From: Clarkia xantiana subsp. parviflora
Taxonomy: Eukaryota > Streptophyta > Magnoliopsida > Myrtales > Onagraceae
Length of the DNA: 64,000 nucleotides
Assembly (NCBI GenBank): GCA_036873135.1
Contig: JAPTYO010000018.1
Span: forward strand, 1,798,001 to 1,862,000
Reading direction: 5' to 3'
Position numbers and translations under genes: made by a program. Under the pieces are notes generated by a model. The model was not told the origin of the DNA and did no database searches. It saw only the letters and a list, made by a program, of their open reading frames with translations. Below are positions 43,201 through 52,436 of the stretch, in pieces. Within the stretch, counting starts at the first letter, position 1, and the number at the start of each line of letters is the position of its first letter.

Positions 43201-45884
43201 TGGAATCGGAGCTCCTTGATGAATCCAGCATCGAGTAGCCTGCCCACCTCCTGCTGGATCGCGATCCTCTTGTCCGCACCCATCGGACGCCTTCTCTGCG
43301 CGATAGGCTTGATCGCGGGGTCTATCTTCAGTTCGTGCACTATCACGTCGGGGCTGATTCCTGGCATATCACTTGGGGACCAGGCAAACAGCTCCTTAAA
43401 CTCCTTCAAGAGCTCGATCAACTCTCGGGCTCTTTCATCCGACAAAGCAGAGCCGATTTTCACCCTCCTATGAGGTCCATCGATTTCCACTTCCTTCAAA
43501 TCTTCCATGGGGGCAGGACGCCCATACTCCTCTCGAGGATCAGTATCCGTCTGGAGAATAGTCATGGTCTCCCTCCTTCTTCGTCGGGTGGCATTAACGT
43601 AACATTTCCGCGACGTCACCTGGTCACCCTTGACCTCTCCAACTCCGTTATCAGTCGGGAACTTCATCTTCTGGTGGACGGTTGAGGCGACTGCCATAAG
43701 AGGGTTGATAGTGGTCCTCCCGATGATCGCGTTATATGCCCCCGCAGACTCCACCACAACGAAATCCACGTTTCGCCTCTCCATCTTCCAGCCACTACCA
43801 AACTCTACTGGTAAGGTAATCATTCCCAACGGGTAGGAAGTGGAGCCAGAGAATCCCACCATCAGGAAGTCCACCTGCGTCAGATCCTTCTTCGTCTTTC
43901 CCATGGCTTCCAGAGCATCCATGAAAAGAATATCGGAGGAGCTCCCTCCATCTATCAGGATCCGCTTCATCTCGAATCCATCCACATCCAGAGTCACGAC
44001 CAGGGCGTCGTCGTGAGGGCTCTCCACGCCAACTAGATCCTTCGCTGAAAAAGAAATCTCCATCTCCTCCTTCAGGGTCCACGACCGGGACCTTTTCCCC
44101 AACACCACCGCGGCAGATATGCGCGAGGCATAGTTCTCTCTGGAAGCGGAGGTATCACCTCCCGCTGCCATTCCTCCATGGATGACGTTGATAGTTCCCC
44201 GCCTCTCCTTGCGGGCACCTGATCCTGAAGCCTCATGCTCGACCTTCTTTTTCTTTGGGGATCGGTCACGGGACTTGGAACGGGATCGGGACCGACTTCT
44301 GGAACGGGATCGGCACCGTCCCTTCCCGACGAACTCTTTCAGCTTCCCCTTCTGGATCAGCTTCTCAATCTCCTTCTTCAGCTCCCGACAGTTCTCAGTG
44401 TCGTGACCATTAGCCCGATGGTAGCGACAGTAACGGTCCGGGCGGCCTCCTAGAAATTCGCCTTCTTTCCTCGGGGGATACCGGACGAGACCCTGTCGGT
44501 CCATCACAGCTAGCACAGAGGCCATCGAGCTGTTGATGGGGGTGACCCGACCTTCACGATTATCCTTCTTCGGAGGACGTCTGTCCTCCCTCTTCTCGGG
44601 GCGACCACGGTTCCTATTTCCCTCCGTCTTGTCGCTCCCCTTGCGATCCTCCGACAGCTTGGACGACGGCTTTCCTCTTCCCATCCTCGGGGGATCGAGC
44701 ACTCCCGCAGCGATCTTCGACTCCTGGACGTCGATTTGCTGTTTCACCCTCGCCTGCAGGGCTTCCATACTCCATATAGCCTTCGCGGCTACACTGTGCA
44801 TCAGTTCGGAGCCATACGGAGCACTCAGGTTCCGCAGGAAAGTGCGGATCATCTCTCCCTCTGAGATTTCTTCATCAATCTCCGCAGCGCTGGCAGTGAA
44901 CCGTTGGTAATAATACGCCAACGATTCGTCGGGTCTCTGCACCACCTGGGTTAGGGTCCTCACGCTTTTCAGGAGGCGTCTCCGACCTTGGTACTGTTTG
45001 ATAAAGCGGTCGTGCATATCAGCCCAGCACGTGATACTCCCTGGCGGAAGGCTGAAGAACCAAGTCATGGCCCTTTCTCCCAGAGTTATCGGGAACAACG
45101 AGCATATGAGATCTTCGTTTGAAGTCCTACCCATGCAAGCCTGAACATGCCTCTGTACATGGCGGACTGGGTCTCCTTCCCCATCGTATTCTTTGATTGT
45201 CGGGATGCCTATCCCAGGCGGAGCGACGGTGTCGATCAATCGCGGTACGAAAGGATGACTGGACCGATCCCTCAGCTCGGACGTCATCTGCTTTTGGTCA
45301 CCCATGTAGATGCTAACAATCTTTACCACCTGGTCAGCGGTGAGTGGACCATTCAGGGGGATGGTCCTATTCTGCACTGGTCCTGGGCCGTCGACCACGA
45401 ATTTCTCGGAATGCATAGGTTTTTTACCCTTGTCCCGGGGCGGAACCTCTTGCATTTCCTGTTCTTCTGGGGCCACCCTCGGTAGGGGTGGCGGCAACTC
45501 CTCTTGCGGGGGCAACTCCTCCGCTCTCCGGGTGGCCTCTCTCTTGTCCAGCAAGGCTTCCATGGCAGCCAGGAACATCGGCATAGCCTCCGCTACTGCC
45601 TTGGCCAACTCCGAGTTCGAAGACGACCCTTCTTCCCTTCGCGGGACACCTCCAGCTCCAGGGCCCACCGGGTTTGGTGGAGCATCATCTTCCTCCCTAC
45701 GAGGGACCTCTTGCCTGTTCCTTTCAGCGTCTCGGACTGAGACCTCATCACCTTGCCCCCCTGTCTGAGAAAGAGCAGGGTTCTCACCTTGTTCAACAAC
45801 GCGTTCCGGCAACGGGGAATTCACAGTTCCCGCGGGACGAGAACTGCCAGCCTGAACTTGTTTCCTCTTGCCACCACCGGCCAT
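40224..45884 (-). CDS. Element B gag-pol polyprotein (1886 residues, intact)
   Basis: One frame from ATG 45884 to stop 40224. In order: gag with low-complexity N terminus; capsid-like core ~225-370 (IKEYDGEGDPVRHV, TWFFSLPPG, YYQRFTASAAEIDEE); variant zinc knuckle C-X2-H-X4-H-X4-C ~485-500; Arg-Ser tract ~521-541; aspartic protease with LIDGGSSSDIL (Asp ~644); reverse transcriptase ~880-1080 with YVDDM at ~1012; a first RNase H that lacks the usual DAS motif (LYLAVSDVAVSSVL), hence degenerate; a second RNase H ~1310-1440 (YTDGSS); integrase zinc site ~1545-1585 and core Asp ~1610, Asp ~1671, Glu ~1706; C-terminal GPYKIVGMP block. A duplicate RNase H with a decayed first one is typical of Tat elements. 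A's first ATG is ATA in B, so translation probably starts at the second Met. Confidence 0.95.
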   Translation of the reverse strand: MAGGGKRKQVQAGSSRPAGTVNSPLPERVVEQGENPALSQTGGQGDEVSVRDAERNRQEVPRREEDDAPPNPVGPGAGGVPRREEGSSSNSELAKAVAEAMPMFLAAMEALLDKREATRRAEELPPQEELPPPLPRVAPEEQEMQEVPPRDKGKKPMHSEKFVVDGPGPVQNRTIPLNGPLTADQVVKIVSIYMGDQKQMTSELRDRSSHPFVPRLIDTVAPPGIGIPTIKEYDGEGDPVRHVQRHVQACMGRTSNEDLICSLFPITLGERAMTWFFSLPPGSITCWADMHDRFIKQYQGRRRLLKSVRTLTQVVQRPDESLAYYYQRFTASAAEIDEEISEGEMIRTFLRNLSAPYGSELMHSVAAKAIWSMEALQARVKQQIDVQESKIAAGVLDPPRMGRGKPSSKLSEDRKGSDKTEGNRNRGRPEKREDRRPPKKDNREGRVTPINSSMASVLAVMDRQGLVRYPPRKEGEFLGGRPDRYCRYHRANGHDTENCRELKKEIEKLIQKGKLKEFVGKGRCRSRSRSRSRSRSKSRDRSPKKKKVEHEASGSGARKERRGTINVIHGGMAAGGDTSASRENYASRISAAVVLGKRSRSWTLKEEMEISFSAKDLVGVESPHDDALVVTLDVDGFEMKRILIDGGSSSDILFMDALEAMGKTKKDLTQVDFLMVGFSGSTSYPLGMITLPVEFGSGWKMERRNVDFVVVESAGAYNAIIGRTTINPLMAVASTVHQKMKFPTDNGVGEVKGDQVTSRKCYVNATRRRRRETMTILQTDTDPREEYGRPAPMEDLKEVEIDGPHRRVKIGSALSDERARELIELLKEFKELFAWSPSDMPGISPDVIVHELKIDPAIKPIAQRRRPMGADKRIAIQQEVGRLLDAGFIKELRFQTLVANPVLVRKSNGKWRMCVDFRDLNKACPKDCYPLPRIDQLVDATSGHELLSFMDAYSGYNQIKMAKEDAPHTAFYADSDVYHYDVMPFGLINAGATYQRMVNKLFGDMLGKTMEAYVDDMLVKSRQAGDHVQNLAAAFERMKFHQVRLNPDKCAFGVNSGKFLGFMVSQRGIEVNPEKLRAIEEMQSPKNHREVQVLNGRLAAMNRFLSKASDRAMPFFDVLRANKKFEWTDKCEEAFQALKQHLRTLPPLAKPVPGEPLYLYLAVSDVAVSSVLIKIVKGNQVPIYYVSKAFAKSEINYPAIEKYLFALIIAARKLRPYFHAHEVTVLTNQPLKHFLNRPEVSGRLVKWAIELTEFRIHFAPRTANKGQALADFIAESTAPDLEVTGPAEGAAMEEVPTTEQQPEQPNEENTWEMYTDGSSSVEGSGAGFVLIPPGGGEPLRYALALTFKATNNEAEYEALITGLKIAKGTGVDHLKVKCDASLVVNQVQGNYEAKNPTMKKYLHEVQTLKGSFKSFDIEAIPREENAEADALSKFALGVAPEENRKVHFLEKVIISNIDPVEICAIETGSEEEEKSTWMTPMVTYLTTGVLPDDKVAAVRLRRIADNYAMVENQLYKKGYVKPFLKCVAEPDTNRILRELHEGVAACHEGARSLVRKALNLGYYWPSMNKEATAMVRSCDACQRYAPNIVAPAADLTPIRSAWPFAQWGIDLVGPLPQARGQCKYLLVAIDYLSKWIDAKALARTTGQQILKFLQTQIISRYGIPRVLISDNGPPFNGAQLKEYLEELNIEYRTASVRHAKTNGQVESANKIVMDGLKKRVYSLQGHWLDELENVLWAVRTTPKQSTGETPFGLVYGTEAVAPVEIAVASHRAKYYEPLTNEEMRRLDLDLLEEKRWKADEVQARMRLATPRYYNRRVRSRQFFVGELVWRRNEFVHQDQINKLSPKWKGPYKIVGMPVPNAYKLEDLEGKTLKHSFSGEHLKKYHV

Positions 45885-45917
45885 TGATCTGGTAGAAGCT
45901 ATCTTGACTTTTCGTAA

Positions 45918-45936
45918 GTTCCCACAGACGGCGCCA
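45918..45936 (-). other. Primer-binding site of element B
   Basis: Minus-strand TGGCGCCGTCTGTGGGAAC, one base from the LTR, identical to that of A. Confidence 0.87.
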
Positions 45937-45937
45937 A

Positions 45938-46680
45938 TGTTGGATCACGGGCGAAGCTCCGTTACGTCCTTGACGGAATGCTTGGACTCCTGGGCTCCGG
46001 GTGGTCCTGCAAAAGGGGATGACCTGGGTGGTGACCCAGAATCCCTCTCCGATGCTTAAATGAGTACGGTGATCAATGGAGTGGTAAGCAGAGTCTAAGT
46101 TCGTATCAGAATGAATGATTTTCTGGGGTAACTTCCTCCTTTATATAGGAGGAGAAGTCACCCAGAGTTACCTGAGGCCAGGCTCGGCCGTTATAACCAC
46201 GATTCCGTATATCTCGCCACGATTCCGTATATCTCGCCCCACGCTCCGCGTATCTTACCCATACTTCCGCGTATCTCGGGCACGCCCTGCGTATTATCGG
46301 GGAAGATTATCTATATCCTAACCGTCTTCCCACTACTCTCATCCAGTAGGCGGGTTTCTCGGTCTTATCCTCTGATCACAAGTCTCGACTCCTGTCGGGG
46401 ACTCCAGAGTTGTCTCATTCTAGATCACCACCCAGGACCTTCAGTCTCTACGGGACAGGTCCAGCCTCTGCGGGGCTTTATTATCGGGACCTTTACTAAG
46501 GCACATCGGGGCCTACTCAAAGGCTTCTCATCGGGAGCATTCAGCTCCTACATCGGGACTATTAGAGTCGGAACCCTTCGTGTTGGGCCTCTGGGCCCTC
46601 TAGGCTTTTACGAGGCCCACTGGACCTACTTGCCGTCCATTGGCTGTTAACGGGGCCAACGATTACATCGGAACCCATCA
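45938..46680 (-). repeat. 5' LTR of element B
   Basis: 743 bases, the promoter LTR of the complete element. U3 carries ~20-base repeats (46194-46300). Three differences from the 3' LTR were seen. Confidence 0.94.
46127..46162 (-). promoter_or_regulatory. Core promoter of element B inside an inverted repeat
   Basis: Minus-strand TATATAAAGG (46147-46138) sits in the loop of inverted arms GGTAACTTCCTCCT (46127-46140) and AGGAGGAGAAGTCACC (46147-46162). This drives the gag-pol RNA. Confidence 0.65.
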
Positions 46681-46685
46681 GTAGC
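46681..46685. repeat. Target site duplication of element B, right copy (GTAGC)
   Basis: Exact match to 35257-35261. Confidence 0.93.
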
Positions 46686-46910
46686 CTTTATCTTCATAAA
46701 AAAAATGGAGCTATTGGAAGTGCTGTTTCCCGATTTATTACATCATTGGATTCATCGGATCTAACTGTCAAGCCATAATAATATTATACAGTTACTAAAT
46801 AAGCTTAGCCGAACTATGACTAAAAAATATTTTAGCCCACTCCTACTAATAGTTTTGGGCCGAAAGCCCTACTTAATAGTTATTATTATTATATAAACAC
46901 AATAGCCCAA

Positions 46911-47228
46911 CTCAAACCATCAACAACCCTAATTGAACTCCTCAGCCTCAATTTGAACTCCCGGTGTTTGATTGTGCTTCTCTGTTACTCAAGAGGCCCG
47001 TTCCGATTCTGGTAGGTCTCGCTACCACAGCTCGTTTGGTTCCCGATTCCAGATCTAGTCCATAGCCAGGTGCGGGTCAACAGCGTTGTTAGACTTGATC
47101 CTTCCATGGCCGAATTTTATGCCAGATCTGTAACGTCGCATCCGCCGAGTTCTGTCCCGTTGGCGGGGTTCACCCAGAAATCGCTTACCCTTACGGTGGT
47201 TAGCCGAGACGATTATGCAAGCTCAGGT
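46911..47228 (+). pseudogene. Gene-like 5' fragment carried in Helitron H1
   Basis: This stretch is far less AT-rich than its surroundings and has the look of a plant 5' end: a leader with CCCTAATTGAACTCC, then ATG at 47106 reading MAEFYARSVTSHPPSSVPL and on to ...RDDYASS, where CAG|GTATGAG (donor at 47227) ends a possible exon. No downstream exon is recognisable before the Helitron end. I do not recognise the protein. Helitrons often capture such fragments, so it is more likely a captured piece than a working gene. Confidence 0.35.
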
Positions 47229-47604
47229 ATGAGGTGTCTATTAGGGTTGAGCTAATATATGAACATCTGAATAGATCAGTCAATCTAGACTCTTCTTCTG
47301 AAGGTGTTATATTTTTTGTGTCTTTTATGGTTTCAGCGATTTGATGAGTCTGTTTTATATATGACTGGAAACTTCATCGTGAATGTGGAAAATTTAATGT
47401 GGGTAATTGAATGATTAAACAAACAATTCTTCAATTCCCGTAATGCTTCTTCAATTCCAGTAACCGACATCCAGCCAGAAGCTTCTTGAGATTCAAGAAG
47501 AGAAAGAGACTTGTTTATGTATGTATATGTGTAACGTGTTGCTGATGTGGCTATGAGAATTGCTGTATTATTCAGTTTAGCTGTCACCTTCTGATTTGAT
47601 ATTG

Positions 47605-47656
47605 TGACTGATGTGTCAGCCTGAAAGCACCGGTTAAAGCTGATGTGTCAGCCTAA
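47605..47656. repeat. Short direct repeat near the Helitron H1 5' end
   Basis: CTGATGTGTCAGCCT occurs twice, ~31 bases apart, about 60 bases inside the 5' end of H1. It may be subterminal Helitron sequence. Confidence 0.6.
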
Positions 47657-47705
47657 GAGCACTCTCTTCTCTCTCCTGTTACTTTATTATATATATAGAT
47701 ATAGA

Positions 47706-47740
47706 CTAGTTAGTGACCCGCGCGTTGCGCGGTTAAAAAT
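47706..47740 (-). mobile_element. 3' end of a further Helitron-like element (H2)
   Basis: The minus strand reads a perfect hairpin CCGCGC-AAC-GCGCGG, then GTCACTAA and CTAG ending at 47706, immediately followed by the TC start of H1. The 5' end of H2 was not found in the AT-rich DNA to the right. Confidence 0.55.
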
Positions 47741-50057
47741 ATTTTTATAAAATTTGTTACCTGTTGTTAATTTTCAATTTTGTTTTTTTTTTTATTGAAC
47801 TTTGTTACACGTGTTGCGTGATTTATTTTTTTTATATAATTTTTGGTATGTTGTCATAATGCAATATTTTTAATTTAAAGTATTGATATTTGATATATTT
47901 AATATTTTATTTAAGGTAAATGAATCACTGCTACACACGTTTAAGGTATATATAATACTTGAAATTATACATTTCTATTTTAACTGAACATCATACGTAA
48001 CGTGTGAAAATTTCATGTTGAATTATTTCTATCTTTTTGCATTTATGTTTTTTTTAATCTAAAATATTGTAGTTTCAATTTTTGTTTCTTTTTCATATAT
48101 TGATATATTTTTTATTTTGAATTTATATATATTAAGTAATGTATGAGCTCATATTTTATATTTTGACTTTTATTTCGTTGCTCCAGTTTGGATGGTTTTT
48201 TTGGGTTTTTTTTTTCTAAATTTGTAATTAAAATTATTATTTTTCACCAGTTTGCAATCATACGTTAGGAGATTAAGAAGGTTAGATAATATTATCAAAT
48301 TATGTTTCATTTTTATTGAGTCAAAGATATAGTTATTACAATATATTTATTTTAGGCTTATACTTTCAGTATTACTTTTCTATATTTAACTTTTCAACTA
48401 TCTTACTCTTTTTTTCTTGTAACCTCTTAAAGTTTTAATGCAATTGTAAATAATTTTTCTACAGGTTCATGCAAATGGAAATACTTTTCATAGGGGATGC
48501 AAAACTTGATTTTTTTAGATTAGAGTGTAAAACCTAGTTTGATCAACGTTTTAATGAAACAGAAATTGAAATAAATTAGTAGTCTTTCCCTAATTTTAAA
48601 GCTCCATGTAGATGAGATAATTATGTCTTGTAACTTATAAGAAAAAATGATGTTGACAAAACATATATATATATTTTCCAAACCAAAATTAAATAATTAG
48701 ACTACGAAATTAAATACAAATATAAATGCATAATTATGAAACACTATAAGTTCTTATGTAAATTGAAAGAAATAATAATAATTTGTATGCATTTAAGAGT
48801 TTCCAAAAAGTACATAAATATACACGATATTATACTTTACATGCAATTAAATAATAATTGTTTAGTATTCATATACAAAGAAGGGATAAACTTTAATTGA
48901 TTTGCTAATTAATGATCATAATAAGTAGATGCATTATTATTTATTTGTGTAAAATGAAACATATCAACAATTAAATATTATTTAGTTGATAAAAAATAAA
49001 AAGTAAAAAATACACACGTTATATAAAATAAATTAAAAATATTACTTGTTTATTGAAAAAAAGAATTATAAAAGGAATCATACCAGATATGATTATTTCA
49101 CTTTATTAAGTTAATTTTATTCAGATAAATTTTTTAAAAGTGTTTGGAGTAAGATCGATTTGATCAAAGTATAGATTACTTTAAAAAATTATAAAAATTA
49201 ATTACATAAATTAATATTTAGTTTTAAATTAAGAAGGTAGAAGATAAAGAAATTTAATTATTAAATTACATGCAGAAAAAAACAACATAACAGGTTTATA
49301 AAATAAAATAAATCTTATTAAATATGCTACTCATTTTTTATTATTTAAAATGTAGAGACTGGTGTTAATGGGTTAAAAGTAATTTTTAAATTTTCTTGGA
49401 AAAATTCATAAACAAATTTTCAAATAGTCTTTAATATAGTGCATATAAATATTTTATTAGGTCTCATACTGGTCCATACTAATCAATATTTATTACAAAA
49501 AAATTAATTAATAGAAAATTTTACTATGATTAGTTTCAAATACCACAATAAAATATAACCTATATTAATGTATATTTAATATCATTACAGTTCATGATCA
49601 ATGAAAAAAGTATGATTTATAATTTGAAGTTTATTTATATATAAACCAAGTAATATTATATTTCATCATTAATTAATATGATATCATCTATAAATGAATT
49701 TAATTATAATATTAATTTTCTTCTCAAGCTACCCAATTAAGAAATAAATGGTAAATATTTTTTTATTATCACATAATACTGTCATAAATATTTATTCTTA
49801 TATTATTTATTTGATTTCTTCTAAATTTTCATATTTGATTCTAAAGATTATTATGTATATGTTTAAAGCATTTTCATTACTATATTAGGTCATTTTACAG
49901 TTATAAATTACATGAATTTATTAACCGAATAAATATTATTAGCAAAAAAAAGTTATGGAAACATATAAATGTTTTAAGTAATACTAAATACGTTATAAAA
50001 TTGTTTGTATGTAAATAAGGAAACTATAACAAATTATGATTAATTGACTGTAAATAA

Positions 50058-50061
<4 letters not shown>

Positions 50062-50104
<43 letters not shown>
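50062..50104. repeat. (TA)n microsatellite, about 21 units
   Basis: Uninterrupted alternation of T and A. Confidence 0.95.
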
Positions 50105-50109
<5 letters not shown>

Positions 50110-50628
50110 AAAGGAAATTACTTATAAGGTTTATTCATTAGTAGCTTTCTTAAAAGGATTTTAATAGATTTGGTATATTTTGTTTTCCTTTTTATGCTTT
50201 AGGATTACATGTATTTACTAAGTTTAGTGATTTTGATATACAAAAAAAAGTACAAAAGAATTTGAGATTATATAATTGTCACCAACTTCATTTTCTCTTC
50301 TCATTCTTCAAAACAATCTATTAACTATTCGTATCCACTGCTTTTCTATGATCTTCGTGCACATGTTACTCTCTTCGCATCTGATTGGATCACTGATGTT
50401 GCGTTGTTGCATTCAAGGTCACTTTCTATCTCTCAGTATTTCATTATCACATGATATTAGAGAATAACATGGTCACTATTTTTTTCCTGCTAATCGAGCT
50501 TGTTTGCACAGGTCCAAATTGTATGCGTTGGACTCAAGTAAATGAGTGGAAAATAATAAACTCGAGATGAATGCAGTTTGTAGTAACTATTGGTATAATT
50601 GATTTATATCTAATTCAGATTTTTTTTT

Positions 50629-50758
50629 TCTAGTGAAGAAAATTCTATCAGTTATATAGTTTTTTGTTATATTATTCTTTCTTTGAGTAAACATATTTTT
50701 TCCAGTGAATAAATTCCATCAGTTATATAGTTTTTTTGTTATATTTTCTTTTAGTACA
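50629..50758. repeat. Diverged direct repeat of ~55 bases
   Basis: CATCAGTTATATAGTTTTTT plus flanks (AGTGAA.AAATT..., TTGTTATATT) occurs twice, ~75 bases apart. Confidence 0.75.
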
Positions 50759-51049
50759 ATTTTCTAAAGTAATTTGTTGGGTGTAAAACTTACAATTTTG
50801 TATTGTTAGGGTGCAATGCTTACTTTGATTATTTTGTAAGTGTAACCGACACTGTAAGTGATTGAGGGGATTTTGATTAAATCTAGAGCTCCATGTGGAT
50901 GATAGAGAATAGTGACATGTACGTAACTCACCAAGAAATTGACATGGACTAATTAAATTGAGTTATTTAAACACATATGAGTGAAAAAATGAGGTAAAAA
51001 ACTTATTTGTCAACATATTGTTAAATACATTTGAATTATATTATATATA

Positions 51050-51365
51050 GATTAAATAAATTTCAGTATTATATTCAATAATAATATACTAAAAATATAT
51101 ACTAATATTTAGCTAAAAAAACTTATTATAATGTTATTTTTTCGCACACGTCTTTATATTCCATAAAATATAATTGTATGGTATAATACTATTATAATTT
51201 TTTCGACACAAAATAGTTTTGCGGGAAAAAAACATATTGTATGAATGTGATGGTAGTGGTGAAAAACGAACTACAATGAAATTAAATAAATATTAATATT
51301 ATTATATTCAATAATAAAAATATACCAAAATATATACTAATCTTTAGCTAAAACAATCTTAATAT
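51050..51365. repeat. ~80-base direct repeats bracketing a dispersed repeat
   Basis: ATTAAATAAAT...TATATTCAATAATA...ATATACTAAT.TTTAGCTAAAA occurs at about 51052-51130 and 51281-51360. Between them lies the ~150-base sequence shared with 15610-15762. Direct flanks of this kind could be LTR-like or satellite-like remains. Confidence 0.6.
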
Positions 51366-51609
51366 AATTTGTGGTCATTTGAATGTTAAAATTAAAGTAA
51401 AAAAAAAAAAAAAGTAACAATCTATTAATATTTATATCGATACTATTAATAGTTGGTGTTATTTCTTGAAGAAAAACGGACAAAAAATAAATAAATCTGT
51501 TTCTATCATGCAATGAGAGCCTTTGGAGAATTTTAAGTACATAGAATTATCTACATGGAATTGATACATCATCAAGGAGAGTTACACATTGAGATGTACC
51601 AATAGAATG

Positions 51610-52376
51610 TGATGGATATACGCCCAATTTGAACCCGTCTCCCTTCAGATTGTCTTATTTTGACCGCCCCGGTTATGATTGTAAATCGTAACTTTAACCC
51701 GAACACTCCATCAATAGCACGAACGGCCCGGACGGACCAAAGTACTCGTCCGGGCCCATCCAATAGTCTCACCTAGGTGAGATCGGGTGTCCTCACCCAG
51801 CTTCTCCTAGGTGAGATCGGGTGGGCCAACCCGATCCCTCCTTGGATGGATTAGGTGGGCTGCCCCACCCCTCTTATGAGGGGTTGGGCAAGTCCACCCG
51901 ATCCTAACCTTAGAGGTCGGATTTCTCGTCCGACCCCTAGGGCCCCGGCATCCTTTTCACCCGACCTACACTTAGCCAATTTTGCCCACCTCTCCGTGTT
52001 TTAGGGCTTTAATCCTGTTATTATGTATTAACTGAGTACATTTAGGGATTAACAGTGTCATTAAGCCACCTTAATGACATTGTTGCCTATATATACTCCA
52101 TAAGTTCCATTCATTCAAACAAGTTTAAATCTTTGCACGTTTAGCTCTGCCTTCTCTCTAGGATTTTATCTCTCTAGAGAACTCAGACTTACTTAAGCAT
52201 CGGAGAGGGTCCACAGAGCACCACCCCCCCTCTCCGTGCTCGGTACTGCCCCTTGTGTAGGAAGCAAATGAACGGATCTGACAGACAAGCTAGACGGATT
52301 GAGAAATAGAGCAAATAACCCATGAGAAGTGCCACTTGGGTCAGAGAATCACCAACCCGATGAACACGTCTTAACA
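51610..52376 (+). repeat. 5' LTR of element D
   Basis: TGATGGATATACG...CTTAACA, 767 bases. It has a perfect 16-base palindrome TCTCACCTAGGTGAGA (51767-51782), a direct repeat CCTAGGTGAGATCGGGTG (51772-51789, 51808-51825), TATATATA at 52088-52095, and the TTAAGCATCGGAGAGGG motif shared with B and C LTRs. The left border is less certain than the right, which abuts the primer site. Confidence 0.65.
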
Positions 52377-52378
52377 AT

Positions 52379-52395
52379 TGACGCCGTCCGTGGGC
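52379..52395 (+). other. Primer-binding site of element D (diverged)
   Basis: TGACGCCGTCCGTGGGC against TGGCGCCGTCTGTGGGA in A, B and C. Two changes within the first eleven bases would weaken primer pairing. Confidence 0.65.
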
Positions 52396-52436
52396 TTCGA
52401 ATAGAAAAAGCCTGACAATCACACGATCTATGACTA

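Larger units (their letters stand above)
35262..46680 (-). mobile_element. Element B: complete, apparently autonomous Tat-type Ty3/gypsy retrotransposon
   Basis: 11,419 bases with 743-base LTRs, GTAGC target duplication, primer site, polypurine tract, one uninterrupted gag-pol frame, a tandem-repeat block and an antisense spliced gene. By eye the two LTRs differ at only three sites (near 45999, 46294 and 46520 against the other LTR), so insertion was recent. Every part needed for transposition looks intact, so it is a candidate active element and possible enzyme source for C-like relatives. Transcription and mobility cannot be judged from sequence. Confidence 0.93.
34385..47705 (-). mobile_element. 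Helitron-like element H1 with element B nested inside
   Basis: The minus-strand 5' end is TCTATATCTATATATATAAT at 47705, and the 3' end is ...GTTCAGCAACTAG at 34385 followed by T, with a 17-base hairpin region (34397-34413) near the end. TC start, hairpin and CTAG end before T are the Helitron signatures. Without element B (35262-46680) and one GTAGC, the element is about 1.9 kb. It encodes no Rep/helicase, so it is non-autonomous. It carries a gene-like fragment in antisense (about 46911-47228). Pairing of this 5' end with this 3' end is inferred from adjacency. Confidence 0.5.
47741..51609. other. AT-rich region without recognised genes
   Basis: About 3.9 kb of very AT-rich DNA with frequent stops in all frames. 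It holds a TA microsatellite, two pairs of direct repeats and a dispersed repeat, listed separately. It is probably decayed Helitron or other non-coding transposon sequence. No host gene can be supported. Confidence 0.7.

Noticed and set aside
44072..45799. Several frames on both strands within B gag
   Set aside because: They are shadows of the 1886-residue gag-pol frame and have no motifs of their own.
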